Part shown: one piece after another, positions 18,832-27,325 of the stretch
How the letters are laid out: each line of letters begins with the position of its first letter
Position numbering within the stretch: position 1 is the stretch's first letter
Origin: CAZHHH01 sp052400685
Lineage (GTDB): Bacteria > Bacteroidota > Bacteroidia > Bacteroidales > Marinilabiliaceae
Length of the DNA: 64,000 bases
Direction: 5' to 3' (one strand)
NCBI GenBank assembly: GCA_052400685.1
Contig: JBQTGJ010000010.1
Notes under the pieces: generated by a model
Seen by the model: only the letters and a program-made list of their open reading frames with translations
Databases searched by the model: none
Told to the model about the DNA's origin: nothing
Translations under genes and position numbers: made by a program

Positions 18832-20145
18832 TCAGAAAATAAATTGAAATTGAGTGCCTTTTCCGGGTTGTGAATTGACTTTTATTTGTATATGGTGGAA
18901 ATCGGCAATTGCTTTTGTGATAGCAAGGCCAATTCCATTTCCTCCATTGTTTTGGGTTATTTTTCTTCCGAAGCGGGTAAATAAATGTGCCAGAACATCA
19001 TCCGAAATACCCCCGGCTTCGTCTTCGATGGTTATTACGGTAGATTGATTTTTGATTGTTGCAGAAATGCGTATCCGGCTATTTTGGGGCGAGTATTTTA
19101 TGGCGTTGTTAACGATATTGTAAAACATCGTGAAGATAAGCGACGGATTACCCGGGGTTAGATGTATTTGCGACGGAATGCTGCTGGTGAGTTCGATTTG
19201 CTTGTCGGCTGCAAGAAAGTTGAGTTCTTCTACAATGTTGTTAATAATGTCATGGATCGAAACGGATTCTTCCTTGATAAATTGATCGCTTTCGATGCGG
19301 GCGATTAAAAGAAACGAATTGACCAGTGTTTTTAGTCTGAAAAGGGTGGCCAGCGATTCCTCTATTTTTATTGTCTCTGTTTTGTTTAATGCTTCTTGCC
19401 GAAGCATATTTTCTAGTTTCCCGCGTAAAACAGAGATGGGCGTTAGCAATTCATGCGAAATATTTTGTGTTATTTCTTTTTCTTTTTCGAATAAAAGTTC
19501 GATTTGATTCATGAGTTGTATCAACGTCGCGTCGAGCGTTCGAAAGTCCGATGTGTTTGTTTTTACAGGTGTTCGGTCAAAGGATTTGGCATTTGGCGAC
19601 TGCTTAATTTTTCGGATAATCAGATTGAGGGGGCGAAGGATTATTTTGTAAAATGAAAATTCCCAAATGACTGATATTAACAGGAAGATAATTAAAAACC
19701 CAATGGTTATTCGTTTTATATTATGCTCGGTTTGCTGAATGCTGCTTAAACTTTTCCCTATTTCAAGCAGGAACATTTCATCATTGGCTATAAACGAATA
19801 ATTGAGAACCCGGTAATCGATAATTTCGCCTTCTATTTGTCGTTGAGTGACTTCGATGAAATTCCAGAATTCATTGGATTTTAAGTGTTCCAGACTGATG
19901 AATTCTTCTTTGAGAATATTGTAACTGCCATAGATGTTGCCTGAGTCGGAATTAAGAAATGGTTCAGCACCGATTTGCGAAATGATATCCATCATTTTTT
20001 CCCGTTTGTCAATAAGTTCGTTATCGGTTTGGTATATGTTGATGCGCATTATTATTTGAGGCATCAGAATGAAGAAAGCCCCAACAAAAAGGATTTTGAA
20101 AAGTAGGTTTACGATGGTCAGTTTGACTTGGAGTTTCATCCGCAT
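18832..20145 (-). CDS. sensor histidine kinase
   Basis: 437 residues. Membrane helices lie at ~10-30 and ~145-163, bracketing a ~110-residue periplasmic sensor domain of no recognised family. The cytoplasmic part has a HAMP-like linker, the HisKA H-box NISHELLTPISVLRGK (phospho-His ~231) and a HATPase_c domain with N-box NIVNNAIKYSP, G1 DEAGGISDDV, F-box LFTRFG and G2 GNGIGLAITKAI. It should autophosphorylate and pass phosphate to the adjacent OmpR-type regulator. It starts 88 nt after that gene on the same strand. The signal sensed is unknown; the co-encoded outer-membrane protein and low-complexity exported proteins are the best clues. Confidence 0.93.
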   Translation of the reverse strand: MRMKLQVKLTIVNLLFKILFVGAFFILMPQIIMRINIYQTDNELIDKREKMMDIISQIGAEPFLNSDSGNIYGSYNILKEEFISLEHLKSNEFWNFIEVTQRQIEGEIIDYRVLNYSFIANDEMFLLEIGKSLSSIQQTEHNIKRITIGFLIIFLLISVIWEFSFYKIILRPLNLIIRKIKQSPNAKSFDRTPVKTNTSDFRTLDATLIQLMNQIELLFEKEKEITQNISHELLTPISVLRGKLENMLRQEALNKTETIKIEESLATLFRLKTLVNSFLLIARIESDQFIKEESVSIHDIINNIVEELNFLAADKQIELTSSIPSQIHLTPGNPSLIFTMFYNIVNNAIKYSPQNSRIRISATIKNQSTVITIEDEAGGISDDVLAHLFTRFGRKITQNNGGNGIGLAITKAIADFHHIQIKVNSQPGKGTQFQFIF

Positions 20146-20233
20146 ATCATTTGGTTCTTCTTTGCATTATGAAGTTTCCACAAAAAGATTATTGTTTCGG
20201 TTTGCCAATAATGGTGCTTCATGTTTTTTGATC

Positions 20234-20917
20234 TCAGTCTTTCTGTATCACGGCTTTGTATCCAATGCCCCGGACCGTTTCCAGCCAGTCAGCCGACTGA
20301 TATTGACCCAGTTTTTTTCGTAGATTTTTTATGTGAACATCAATGAAATTACTGTCGTACTGGTCGTCGAGAATATTGCCCCAGATATGTTCGTAGAGCT
20401 GGATGCGGGACAGTACTTTATTTTTATTCAGCAGTAAATATTGCAATAGGTCGTATTCTTTTTTAGTGAGCTCTACTTCGATGTTGTTAAACATCACTTT
20501 GCGGGCCTGCAAATTGATAATAAAGTCGCCGGCATTTATTTCAGGTGTTTCAACTTTGAATTTTCTTCGGGCAACCGCCTGCATTCTGGCGTATAATTCG
20601 GCCAGCGCAAAAGGCTTGGGCAGATAGTCGTCGGCGCCGGTGTCGAGGCCTGTAATCCTGTCTGCAATGGCCCCACGGGCCGTTATGATGATAAAGGCCG
20701 CATCTACATTTAGTTTTTTAGCTTCGCGCAGCAAATCGAGTCCATCATAATCGGGTAATCCTAAATCAAGCAATACAAAATCGTAGAGATTCACGGCCAG
20801 CATCTCGGAGGCTTCTTTGCCTGTGTTGGCGATGTCGCTAATGATGTGTTCCTTATTCAGAAAATCGCCTATTTCGTTGGCCAGGTTTTTTTCGTCTTCA
20901 ATGATTAATGCGTTCAT
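20234..20917 (-). CDS. OmpR-family response regulator
   Basis: 227 residues from MNALIIEDEKNLANEI; an upstream ATG would add 14 residues that overlap the neighbouring gene and precede the conserved start. The receiver domain has the acidic pair EDE, phospho-acceptor Asp ~51 (VLLDLGLPDYDG), TARG and the Lys in DYLPKPFALAEL. The C-terminal winged helix is of the Trans_reg_C type (KEYDLLQYLLLNKNKVLSRIQLYEHIWG...VDVHIKNLRKKLG-like). It should bind DNA as a dimer after phosphorylation by the kinase encoded just downstream. It begins 23 nt after the outer-membrane protein gene, so the run is probably one transcript. Confidence 0.95.
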   Translation of the reverse strand: MNALIIEDEKNLANEIGDFLNKEHIISDIANTGKEASEMLAVNLYDFVLLDLGLPDYDGLDLLREAKKLNVDAAFIIITARGAIADRITGLDTGADDYLPKPFALAELYARMQAVARRKFKVETPEINAGDFIINLQARKVMFNNIEVELTKKEYDLLQYLLLNKNKVLSRIQLYEHIWGNILDDQYDSNFIDVHIKNLRKKLGQYQSADWLETVRGIGYKAVIQKD

Positions 20918-20940
20918 ATCAGGATGCTTTTGTAAGGGCT

Positions 20941-21786
20941 TTACCGGCCTATTTTCCAATAGGCATTAATAAAAAGTGCCATTTCGGGCGATGACGAATA
21001 ATCGGGATTGTCGTACAGTGGTATATAATACAGTGGTTCAACTTCGAAGGTGAAATTTTTAATGTTAAACCCTGTGGCGATGGATATTTCTATATCTAAT
21101 AAACCAAATGAAGAGGAATAGACCGGCTCTGTTTCACCATTCCCTGTGCCGGAGCCTGTATTGCTGCTTGCTGTTTCAACCGAGTATTGGTTGCCCATTA
21201 CCAAATTGGCTGCAGGATTGAAATCAATAAAGGCGTTTCCTTTTAGGAAGTCGTTGGTGGCAAAATAATGAGAGTTGATGAGTTGCAGATAATAGCCTTC
21301 GTTATCTAATATTTTGCTGTAAACCAGTTGAGAATAAAGTATGTTCCAGTCGATACCGCCACTGAGTGTCAGATACCAGAAATTGCTGAAGTAGGTAGCC
21401 TGCAACTCATCGGCCGTAAAATAACCTGATAAATACAGGCTGCCGTCAAAGGTTTTATTGATAATCTTGCTGTAGCCAACCGACATATCGTAGAAGGCAA
21501 TAGAGGGGTTAACGCCGGGTAAGTGATAGACCGAAGCAGCTACCATCAATTCTTTGTTGTAACTGTATATGCCCTGGGCCGAAAGATAACTGCTTTGTTC
21601 GTTTAACGTCGATCCCATGTACAACATATTACTGCCTGTCCCCAGGCTCACATAAAAAGCATGTTTTGATTCCGCCGTTTGGGCTAATGAATCTACCGTT
21701 GCTTCGGTGTTTTGTGAATATGCTGAAAAGGCGCAGTTTAAACCCCAAAGAAGCATTGGAACTGATATCTTTAATATTCGAAACAT
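20941..21786 (-). CDS. outer-membrane protein, probable beta-barrel, unknown
   Basis: 281 residues. The signal peptide ends near NCAFSAYSQ|NTEA. The mature part shows repeated amphipathic strands with aromatic girdles (SHYFATNDFLKGNAFIDF, NFWYLTLSGGIDWNILYSQLVYS, EISIATGFNIKNFTFEVEPLYYIPLYD) and ends in FINAYWKIGR. A Gly/Ser/Thr-rich loop (ETASSNTGSGTGNGETEP) lies near 205-225. This fits an outer-membrane barrel rather than an enzyme; no family recognised. It sits 15 nt after the low-complexity secreted protein gene and 23 nt before the response regulator, so co-expression with the two-component system is likely. Confidence 0.78.
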   Translation of the reverse strand: MFRILKISVPMLLWGLNCAFSAYSQNTEATVDSLAQTAESKHAFYVSLGTGSNMLYMGSTLNEQSSYLSAQGIYSYNKELMVAASVYHLPGVNPSIAFYDMSVGYSKIINKTFDGSLYLSGYFTADELQATYFSNFWYLTLSGGIDWNILYSQLVYSKILDNEGYYLQLINSHYFATNDFLKGNAFIDFNPAANLVMGNQYSVETASSNTGSGTGNGETEPVYSSSFGLLDIEISIATGFNIKNFTFEVEPLYYIPLYDNPDYSSSPEMALFINAYWKIGR

Positions 21787-21801
21787 GTTTAATGCTTTTG
21801 T

Positions 21802-22164
21802 TTATTTTTTACCTGAACGGCCCGCACCCTGTGGTTTCCCGGCTCCTGCCGGACGACCCGATGGACGCTGTATTTTGGGACGCGCCCCGGTTCCTCTGTT
21901 TAGGTTCGGACGAGCGCCTTGCGTTTGCCTGATCTCTTTTACTTTTTGTGTTTTTTGCGTTTTTTGTGTTTCGGTGTTGGTGGATGTTTTGTCATCATCT
22001 GTTTCATCGCCATCGGTTTGGTCATCCGATGTTGTTGTTTCAACAGATGTTTCATCCTTTTGACTGGTTGAGGTCTTCTCCGGCGATTGACTTTGGGCGC
22101 TAACAATGCTGCCGGTCAACAGGGCTAACAGTAGTAAGAGTCCGCTTATTATTGAAGTTTTCAT
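21802..22164 (-). CDS. secreted low-complexity protein, acidic then Gly/Arg/Pro-rich
   Basis: 120 residues from MKTSIISGLLLLLALL; an ATG eight codons upstream is less suited to a signal peptide. After the cleavage region (SIVSAQ|SQSP) the chain is Ser/Thr/Asp/Glu-rich to ~70 and then strongly basic and Gly/Pro/Arg-rich (GARPNLNRGTGARPKIQRPSG...GAGRSGKK). It has the same two-part build (exported, polar low complexity, basic tail) as the protein at 18335-18748, though the sequences are not alike. First gene of the two-component run. No function can be assigned; a charged exported polypeptide regulated by or feeding the sensor is a hypothesis. Confidence 0.75.
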   Translation of the reverse strand: MKTSIISGLLLLLALLTGSIVSAQSQSPEKTSTSQKDETSVETTTSDDQTDGDETDDDKTSTNTETQKTQKTQKVKEIRQTQGARPNLNRGTGARPKIQRPSGRPAGAGKPQGAGRSGKK

Positions 22165-22328
22165 TGAATTGAGTTTTATTATCTGCATTAGGGCATCGGT
22201 AATTCAAAAGTAGACATTTAATTATGAAGATAAAATGAAGTTTAGGATTGGTTGAATAGCACGTCAATCAAAATCAGGACGTTTAGCATACCATTGGGGC
22301 GCATTCTGTGCATGGACAGCAAGGTTCT

Positions 22329-22653
22329 CCCCAAGGGGCGCATGATCATCCCCAAGGGGCGCAAGGCTCTCCCCAAGGGGCACACGATCATTCTCAAGGG
22401 GCGCAAGGTTCTCCCCAAGGGGCACACGATCATTCTCAAGGGGCGCAAGGTTCTCCCCAAGGGGCGCATGATCATCCCCAAGGGGCGCAAGGCTCTCCCC
22501 AAGGGGCGCATGATCATCCCCAAGGGGCGCAAGGTTCTCCCCAAGGGGCGCAAGGTTCTCCCTAAGGGGCGTATGGTTCTCCCTAAGGGGCGCATGATCA
22601 TCCCCATGGGGCACGGGCTTCTCCCCTTGGGGATAGTGACCTGCCCCAAGGGG
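22329..22653. repeat. 21-bp tandem repeat, 16 copies in exact phase
   Basis: A palindromic core CCCCAAGGGG (variants TCTCAAGGGG, CCCTAAGGGG, CCCCATGGGG, CCCCTTGGGG) starts every 21 bp from 22329 to 22644 with no indel. The 11-bp spacers largely alternate between CGCAAGG(T/C)TCT and CGCATGATCAT or CACACGATCAT, giving a 42-bp higher-order period in much of the array. Because 21 is a multiple of 3, four reading frames stay open as heptapeptide repeats (such as PQGAQGS/PQGAHDH), but none has a convincing start or signal, so I do not call a gene. It lies between divergent transcription units. Confidence 0.93.
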
Positions 22654-22738
22654 CGCAAGTGTCTGGAAGTTACCCAAATGCCCTAATAATAACGGATTGT
22701 TGCATAATTGTTTTGATTCTTTTTTGCATGGAGGAGGA

Positions 22739-22815
22739 GGAAGTCAGTTTACTTTTGGTCAAAGACTGTTTTTAGGGCAAGCATAACGAAGAAGTTCTCT
22801 TTACAGACAAACACT
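22739..22815 (+). repeat. dispersed palindromic element, partial copy D
   Basis: CAGTTTACTTTTGGTCAAA, AGGGCAAGCATAACGAAGAAG and TTACAGACAAACACT match the right half of the ~145-bp element. The left half is missing. No other feature is seen in 22654-22989. Confidence 0.6.
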
Positions 22816-22989
22816 CTATTGTATCACTTGGCAGCTTAATACGCTTCATAAGCAGAAAGTAAAAATTCTTATTAATGAATTGGCGGGGTCTTTTTGGTTA
22901 CCGGTTACACTTTCTGATAAAATTGGTTATTTTTATCAACTTTAATACAACCTGTTTTTTTAGATCCATATTATAAAAAGCGCAATGGC

Positions 22990-25068
22990 ATGAAAAATCA
23001 ACTCTTAATTTTTTTTCTTCTGATGTTATTAACTTCTGCATGTAATTCAAAGCCGGATGATGCTGCCGGTGATTCTTTCAGTAATCGTGATTTAAAATTG
23101 ACTTCAGACCGTATGACGCCGGAAGTGCTTTGGTCCTTCGGTCGTTTGGGTAATATGGCTGTTTCGCCCGATCAAACCACGATCGTTTACACGGTAACCT
23201 ATTCTAATATTGATGAAAACCGCAATTATACTGATATATATACTGTTGCGGTGAAAGGTGGGGATGCTTCTCGGGTGACCCGGACCAATCAAAACGAATC
23301 GCAAGTGGGTTGGCGGCCCGACGGACTTAAAATTACGTATTTGAGTAAGGAGTCGGGTGACCTGCAATTGTGGGAGATGAACGCCGATGGTTCGGAGGCG
23401 CGTCAGGTTTCTAATGTTAAGGGTGGAATATCGGGCTATCTGTATGCCCCGGATATGAAACATATAGCCTATTCTAAAACGGTTAAGCTGGATGATACGC
23501 CAAATGATATTTATCCTGATTTGCCCAAGGCTAATGCCCGTATTGAAAATGATTTGATGTACCGGCATTGGGATAGTTGGAGTGATTATACGTACAGTCA
23601 TATTTTTGTGGCTGCTTATCAACCTGAAGGTTCGTTTGATACGGGAGTTGATATTATGAGTGGCGAGCGGTTTCACAGTCCCATGAAACCTTTTGGCGGA
23701 ATGGAACAGGTGGCCTGGACCAACGACGGTCAGCAACTGGCATATACCTGTAAGAAGCTGGTAGGCCGTGCAGCCGCTTTTTCAACCAATTCAGATATTT
23801 ATCTTTATCATCTCACCGACAATACAACCACCAACCTGACGCAGGGTATGCCGGGATATGATATGAATCCGGTATTTTCGCCGGATGGTTCGCGTATGGC
23901 ATTTGAAAGTATGGCACGTGATGGGTATGAAGCCGACAAAAACCGTTTGATGATTCTTGATCTGGAATCCGGCAAAATCACGGATATGACAACGTCATTT
24001 GATCACAATGTGAGTCATCCGGTTTGGGATGTGAGCGGTAATTTTATTTGGTTTAGCTCGAATGTGGAAGCCACGGAGCAGATTTATTTATTGAATCTGG
24101 CCACCGGCAGTATTGATAAAACCACTTCCGGGACTCATAATATGAGCGTGGTTCACCATACAGGGGAGGCATTAATTGCCACCCGGACAAGTATGAGCAG
24201 TCCTTCAGAGATTTATCGTATCGACTTGCGGGAAGGTCAGTCTGTGAATCTGTCAAATATCAATGGTCCGGTTTTGGATCAATTGACAATGGGAAAGGTT
24301 GAAAAGCGATGGGTGACGACCACCGATCAAAAGCAAATGTTGGTTTGGGTCATCTATCCGCCGCATTTTGACGCCCATAAAAAATATCCGGCTTTACTTT
24401 ATTGTCAGGGTGGTCCACAGAGCGACCTAAACCAGTTTTGGTCAACCCGATGGAATTTCCAGATGATGGCGGCTAATGATTATATTGTGGTGGCACCCAA
24501 TCGGCGGGGACTCCCGGGCTTTGGTACCGAGTGGAATGAGCAGATCAGTGGTGATTACGGTGGTCAGAATATGCAGGATTATTTAACAGCCATTGATGCT
24601 CTGGCCAAAGAGCCGTTTGTTGACGAAGATCGTCTGGGAGCCGTTGGAGCCAGTTATGGCGGATTCTCGGTATACTGGCTGGCTGGTAATCATCAGAAGC
24701 GATTTAAGACCTTTATTGCGCACTGCGGTATTTTTAATCTTGATATGATGTACACCACTACCGAGGAGATGTTTTTTGTGGATTGGGATTTAAAAGGGCC
24801 TTATTGGGATAAGCCTGGTAAAACCTACGATTATTCACCACACCGATTTGTTGATAAATGGGATACGCCTATTATGGTTATACATGGTGGCAATGATTTC
24901 AGGATTCCTTATACACAAGGCATGGCTGCATATAATGCCGCTAAAATCCGTAATATACCGGCTCGTTTTTTGTTCTTTCCGGAAGAGAGTCACTGGGTTT
25001 TAACGCCGCAAAATGGCATCTTATGGCAACGTGAGTTCTTTAAATGGTTAGATACCTGGCTGAAATAG
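22990..25068 (+). CDS. S9 family serine peptidase (acylaminoacyl/dipeptidyl peptidase type), lipoprotein
   Basis: 692 residues. A lipoprotein signal (LLMLLTSAC|NSK) suggests anchoring in the periplasm or on the surface. The N-terminal ~400 residues form a WD40-like (PD40) beta-propeller with repeated D-G-S/T and W-x-x-D-G-x-x-L blades. The C-terminal alpha/beta hydrolase carries GASYGGFSV (nucleophile Ser), HGGNDFRIP (Asp) and EESHWVL (His) plus an oxyanion-region YCQGGPQSD. It should cleave short peptides, releasing dipeptides or acyl-amino acids, as part of peptide scavenging. A second, more distant S9 peptidase lies at 30417-32309. A strong terminator follows, so it is probably monocistronic. 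Confidence 0.94.
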   Translation: MKNQLLIFFLLMLLTSACNSKPDDAAGDSFSNRDLKLTSDRMTPEVLWSFGRLGNMAVSPDQTTIVYTVTYSNIDENRNYTDIYTVAVKGGDASRVTRTNQNESQVGWRPDGLKITYLSKESGDLQLWEMNADGSEARQVSNVKGGISGYLYAPDMKHIAYSKTVKLDDTPNDIYPDLPKANARIENDLMYRHWDSWSDYTYSHIFVAAYQPEGSFDTGVDIMSGERFHSPMKPFGGMEQVAWTNDGQQLAYTCKKLVGRAAAFSTNSDIYLYHLTDNTTTNLTQGMPGYDMNPVFSPDGSRMAFESMARDGYEADKNRLMILDLESGKITDMTTSFDHNVSHPVWDVSGNFIWFSSNVEATEQIYLLNLATGSIDKTTSGTHNMSVVHHTGEALIATRTSMSSPSEIYRIDLREGQSVNLSNINGPVLDQLTMGKVEKRWVTTTDQKQMLVWVIYPPHFDAHKKYPALLYCQGGPQSDLNQFWSTRWNFQMMAANDYIVVAPNRRGLPGFGTEWNEQISGDYGGQNMQDYLTAIDALAKEPFVDEDRLGAVGASYGGFSVYWLAGNHQKRFKTFIAHCGIFNLDMMYTTTEEMFFVDWDLKGPYWDKPGKTYDYSPHRFVDKWDTPIMVIHGGNDFRIPYTQGMAAYNAAKIRNIPARFLFFPEESHWVLTPQNGILWQREFFKWLDTWLK

Positions 25069-25085
25069 CCGGTGGATAGGTAAGT

Positions 25086-25131
25086 AAAAAGGCGGCTTGT
25101 TCAGTTATTAACTGAACAAGCCGCCTTTTTT
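25086..25131 (+). terminator. rho-independent terminator of the S9 peptidase
   Basis: A perfect 15-bp stem GGCGGCTTGTTCAGT with a 5-nt loop, flanked by A5 and T6. It begins 17 nt after the stop codon. Confidence 0.95.
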
Positions 25132-25213
25132 GTTGGTGTCATATTCTTCTTGTCCCGACATTAAGCCTTTTGTACTGAATGGTGGCGGTTTCTATTTATT
25201 AGGGAAAAGAAAT

Positions 25214-25330
25214 GGGCTGGATAAATTTCAACTTCTGCGTTACGCTTGTTTTCTAAATGGTTATTTACACCAGTAAAAGTGAATTTTCAGGGTGCAAAAG
25301 CTGTGAATATGAACTTGCCGGCTTAAGTTT
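25214..25330 (-). repeat. dispersed palindromic element, copy E
   Basis: Reverse orientation: CAACTTCTGCGTTACGCTTG, then AAATGGTTATTTACACCAGT, then AAAAGCTGTGAATATGAACTT. Ends are partly decayed. Confidence 0.8.
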
Positions 25331-25385
25331 TTGACGTTGTGAATAGAAACTCATTAGCGACAATAAAGTGCCGGGTGGGTGGTAT

Positions 25386-25442
25386 AAAAAAACTGTCACA
25401 AACGAACAGCGTGAAGTATTCACTTTTGTTTTTTTGTGACAG
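25386..25442 (-). terminator. terminator of the floA operon
   Basis: CTGTCACAAA and TTTGTGACAG form a perfect 10-bp stem. The loop holds a second small hairpin GTGAA-GTA-TTCAC. Read on the minus strand the stem is followed by seven T. It begins 25 nt beyond the floA stop. Confidence 0.8.
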
Positions 25443-25466
25443 CTTTATTTTTGTGAGCCTGAAAAG

Positions 25467-26453
25467 CTATTTGTTTTCTTTTCCTTTATTGGAGCCTGGT
25501 TTGGCGATGGAATCGCGCATGGCTGTGTCAGCTTCAATGTTGCGATATTTGACATAATCCATGACGCCAAGATTTCCACTTCTAAACGCATCGGCGATAG
25601 CCATTGGAATTTCAGCTTCGGCCTGAATAACGTTGGCCCGTGCTTCCTGAGCTTTGGCTTTCATTTCCTGCTCGTTGGCAACGGCCATGGCACGACGTTC
25701 TTCGGCCTTGGCCTGAGCGATGTTCTTATCGGCTTCGGCCTGATCCATCTGCAACTCGGCGCCTATATTTTTACCGATGTCGATATCGGCTATATCAATA
25801 GACAGGATTTCGAATGCTGTACCGGCATCCAGTCCTTTGGCCAAAACCACTTTTGATATGGAGTCGGGATTCTCAAGCACTTCTTTATGCGATTTGGATG
25901 AACCGATAGACGAAACAATGCCTTCGCCAACACGGGCCAGAACTGTTTCTTCACCGGCACCACCTACTAACTGTTTGATGCTGGCACGTACCGTAACGCG
26001 GGCTTTGGCTATCAGCTGAATCCCATCTTTGGCCACTGCGGCGACCGGTGGGGTGTCAATGACTTTGGGATTAACCGACATCTGAACGGCTTCAAAAACA
26101 TCACGACCTGCCAGGTCAATGGCTGTTGCCATCTGAAACGATAAATCGATATTGGCTTTGGAGGCAGATACCAGTGCGTGTACCACCTTTTCGATATGAC
26201 CGCCAGCCAGATAGTGGGCTTCTAATTCGTCGCGCTTTATGTCATGCAGACCAGCTTTATGTGCTTCGATGAGTGCCCGGACAATTACGGTGGGCGGAAC
26301 TTTCCGGATGCGCATTAAGATTAACTGTATCAGTGAGGTATGAACCCCTGTTACCAATGCAGAGAACCATAACAGTACCGGAACATAATATAGGAACATG
26401 AAGAATAGAACGATTATAATCGCTATTAATCCAAGGGTTCCGAAATTTTCCAT
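25467..26453 (-). CDS. floA: flotillin-like protein FloA
   Basis: 328 residues. An N-terminal hydrophobic hairpin (~6-40, including LFFMFLYYVPVLLWF) anchors it to the inner membrane. An SPFH-like domain follows with VPPTVIVRALIEAHKAGL, NPKVIDTPPVAAVAKDGIQLIAKARVTVRAS and AKGLDAGTAFEILSIDIADIDIG. The C-terminal coiled coil is rich in Ala/Glu (QMDQAEADKNIAQAKAEERRAMA...). This is the YqfA/FloA family, which organises membrane microdomains. It is preceded by 6 nt by an NfeD-type gene, the usual partner, and by a ClpS-like gene, so the three form an operon. Confidence 0.96.
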   Translation of the reverse strand: MENFGTLGLIAIIIVLFFMFLYYVPVLLWFSALVTGVHTSLIQLILMRIRKVPPTVIVRALIEAHKAGLHDIKRDELEAHYLAGGHIEKVVHALVSASKANIDLSFQMATAIDLAGRDVFEAVQMSVNPKVIDTPPVAAVAKDGIQLIAKARVTVRASIKQLVGGAGEETVLARVGEGIVSSIGSSKSHKEVLENPDSISKVVLAKGLDAGTAFEILSIDIADIDIGKNIGAELQMDQAEADKNIAQAKAEERRAMAVANEQEMKAKAQEARANVIQAEAEIPMAIADAFRSGNLGVMDYVKYRNIEADTAMRDSIAKPGSNKGKENK

Positions 26454-26459
26454 AATGAA

Positions 26460-26921
26460 TTACTTTACGGGTTTAACAATAATGTAAGTCTTAAAAATTT
26501 TTACCACTTCAACTTCCGTCTCAGGGTCAATGAATTGATCGGGGCAACGCCCTTCAATATCTATTTCGTTAATGCGAATTTTTCCGACAGGATTAAGCCG
26601 GGTGATTGTAATGCCTTTGTCGCCCGGTTGAACGGGTATTTGCGTTGTAGACTCAACGGTGCTGCTGACTTCAGTTTTTAGCATGAAACGATTCCACGTT
26701 TTTGCTCTGAATGCCAATGCCAGCATCACAGCTGAAATGAAAAGCGCTGAAAATAGCGTGATGTTACCTGTGGTTATACCAAAAGTGCTGTAAGCAATAT
26801 AAACAGCACTTCCAACCATCAGTACACCTCCCACACCGGAAATGGTAATGCCTGGAAATACAAATAATTCCAGTATCAGTAAAATAATTCCGGTTACTAT
26901 TAGTAGTATAATAACGGTCAT
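26460..26921 (-). CDS. NfeD family protein (short form)
   Basis: 153 residues. Three to four membrane helices (~2-25, 28-48, 52-70) are followed by a C-terminal OB-fold-like domain with the family pattern KGITITRLNPVGKIRINEIDIEGRCPDQFIDPETEVEVVKI. It lacks the ClpP-like protease domain of long NfeD proteins. NfeD proteins pair with flotillin/stomatin proteins in the membrane, and here it stands 6 nt upstream of floA and 8 nt after the ClpS-like gene. Likely role: partner of FloA in inner-membrane domains. Confidence 0.93.
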   Translation of the reverse strand: MTVIILLIVTGIILLILELFVFPGITISGVGGVLMVGSAVYIAYSTFGITTGNITLFSALFISAVMLALAFRAKTWNRFMLKTEVSSTVESTTQIPVQPGDKGITITRLNPVGKIRINEIDIEGRCPDQFIDPETEVEVVKIFKTYIIVKPVK

Positions 26922-26929
26922 AAAATCTA

Positions 26930-27205
26930 TTAATCGATTGTAACACTTAATGATTTCTCCGCCAATAAATAACGCAGCTCTTCCAATTCGTATAGAGCTC
27001 CCTTTTTTATTTCACAGCTCCCTTTGAAATGTGTTAATAATGCGCACTGTTCGGCTTGTATATTATCATGCTCGCAAATGTTCTGAAGGGTGCTGATAAC
27101 ATGATCAAATGTGTTGATTTCATCGTTATGAAGGACTAATAATCTTTCTTCAAAAGACGATTGTCCAGCATTTCCTTTTTCGCTTCTTTTGTCGTAAGGT
27201 ACCAT
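26930..27205 (-). CDS. clpS: ClpS-like Clp protease adaptor
   Basis: 91 residues. LLVLHNDEINTFDHVISTL is the N-degron-binding segment (compare the N-D-D/E-x-T-x-x-x-V motif), followed by AEQCALLTHFKGSCEIKKG (the H-x-x-G helix) and a C-terminal ELRYLLAEKSLSVTID. ClpS adaptors present N-end-rule substrates to ClpA/ClpC with ClpP in the cytoplasm. It is somewhat diverged (single acidic run, Cys in place of usual residues). First gene of the clpS-nfeD-floA run, an arrangement that links a proteolytic adaptor to membrane microdomain genes. Confidence 0.87.
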   Translation of the reverse strand: MVPYDKRSEKGNAGQSSFEERLLVLHNDEINTFDHVISTLQNICEHDNIQAEQCALLTHFKGSCEIKKGALYELEELRYLLAEKSLSVTID

Positions 27206-27325
27206 TTCAATCTTTTTAATCCTTATAGGCTTCGGAATTTATCGAACGAATATAGTTGAAATATCGATAAGTTGGATTAATCAGGTTGTAAGATAACTAT
27301 TTGTTTTTAAAAAAACAGACGTTTG

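Noticed and set aside
22252..22686. Long repeat-protein reading frames on both strands over the 21-bp tandem repeat
   Set aside because: The 21-bp unit keeps several frames open at once by arithmetic. None has a signal, a convincing start or a non-repetitive conserved end, so a coding call is not supported.
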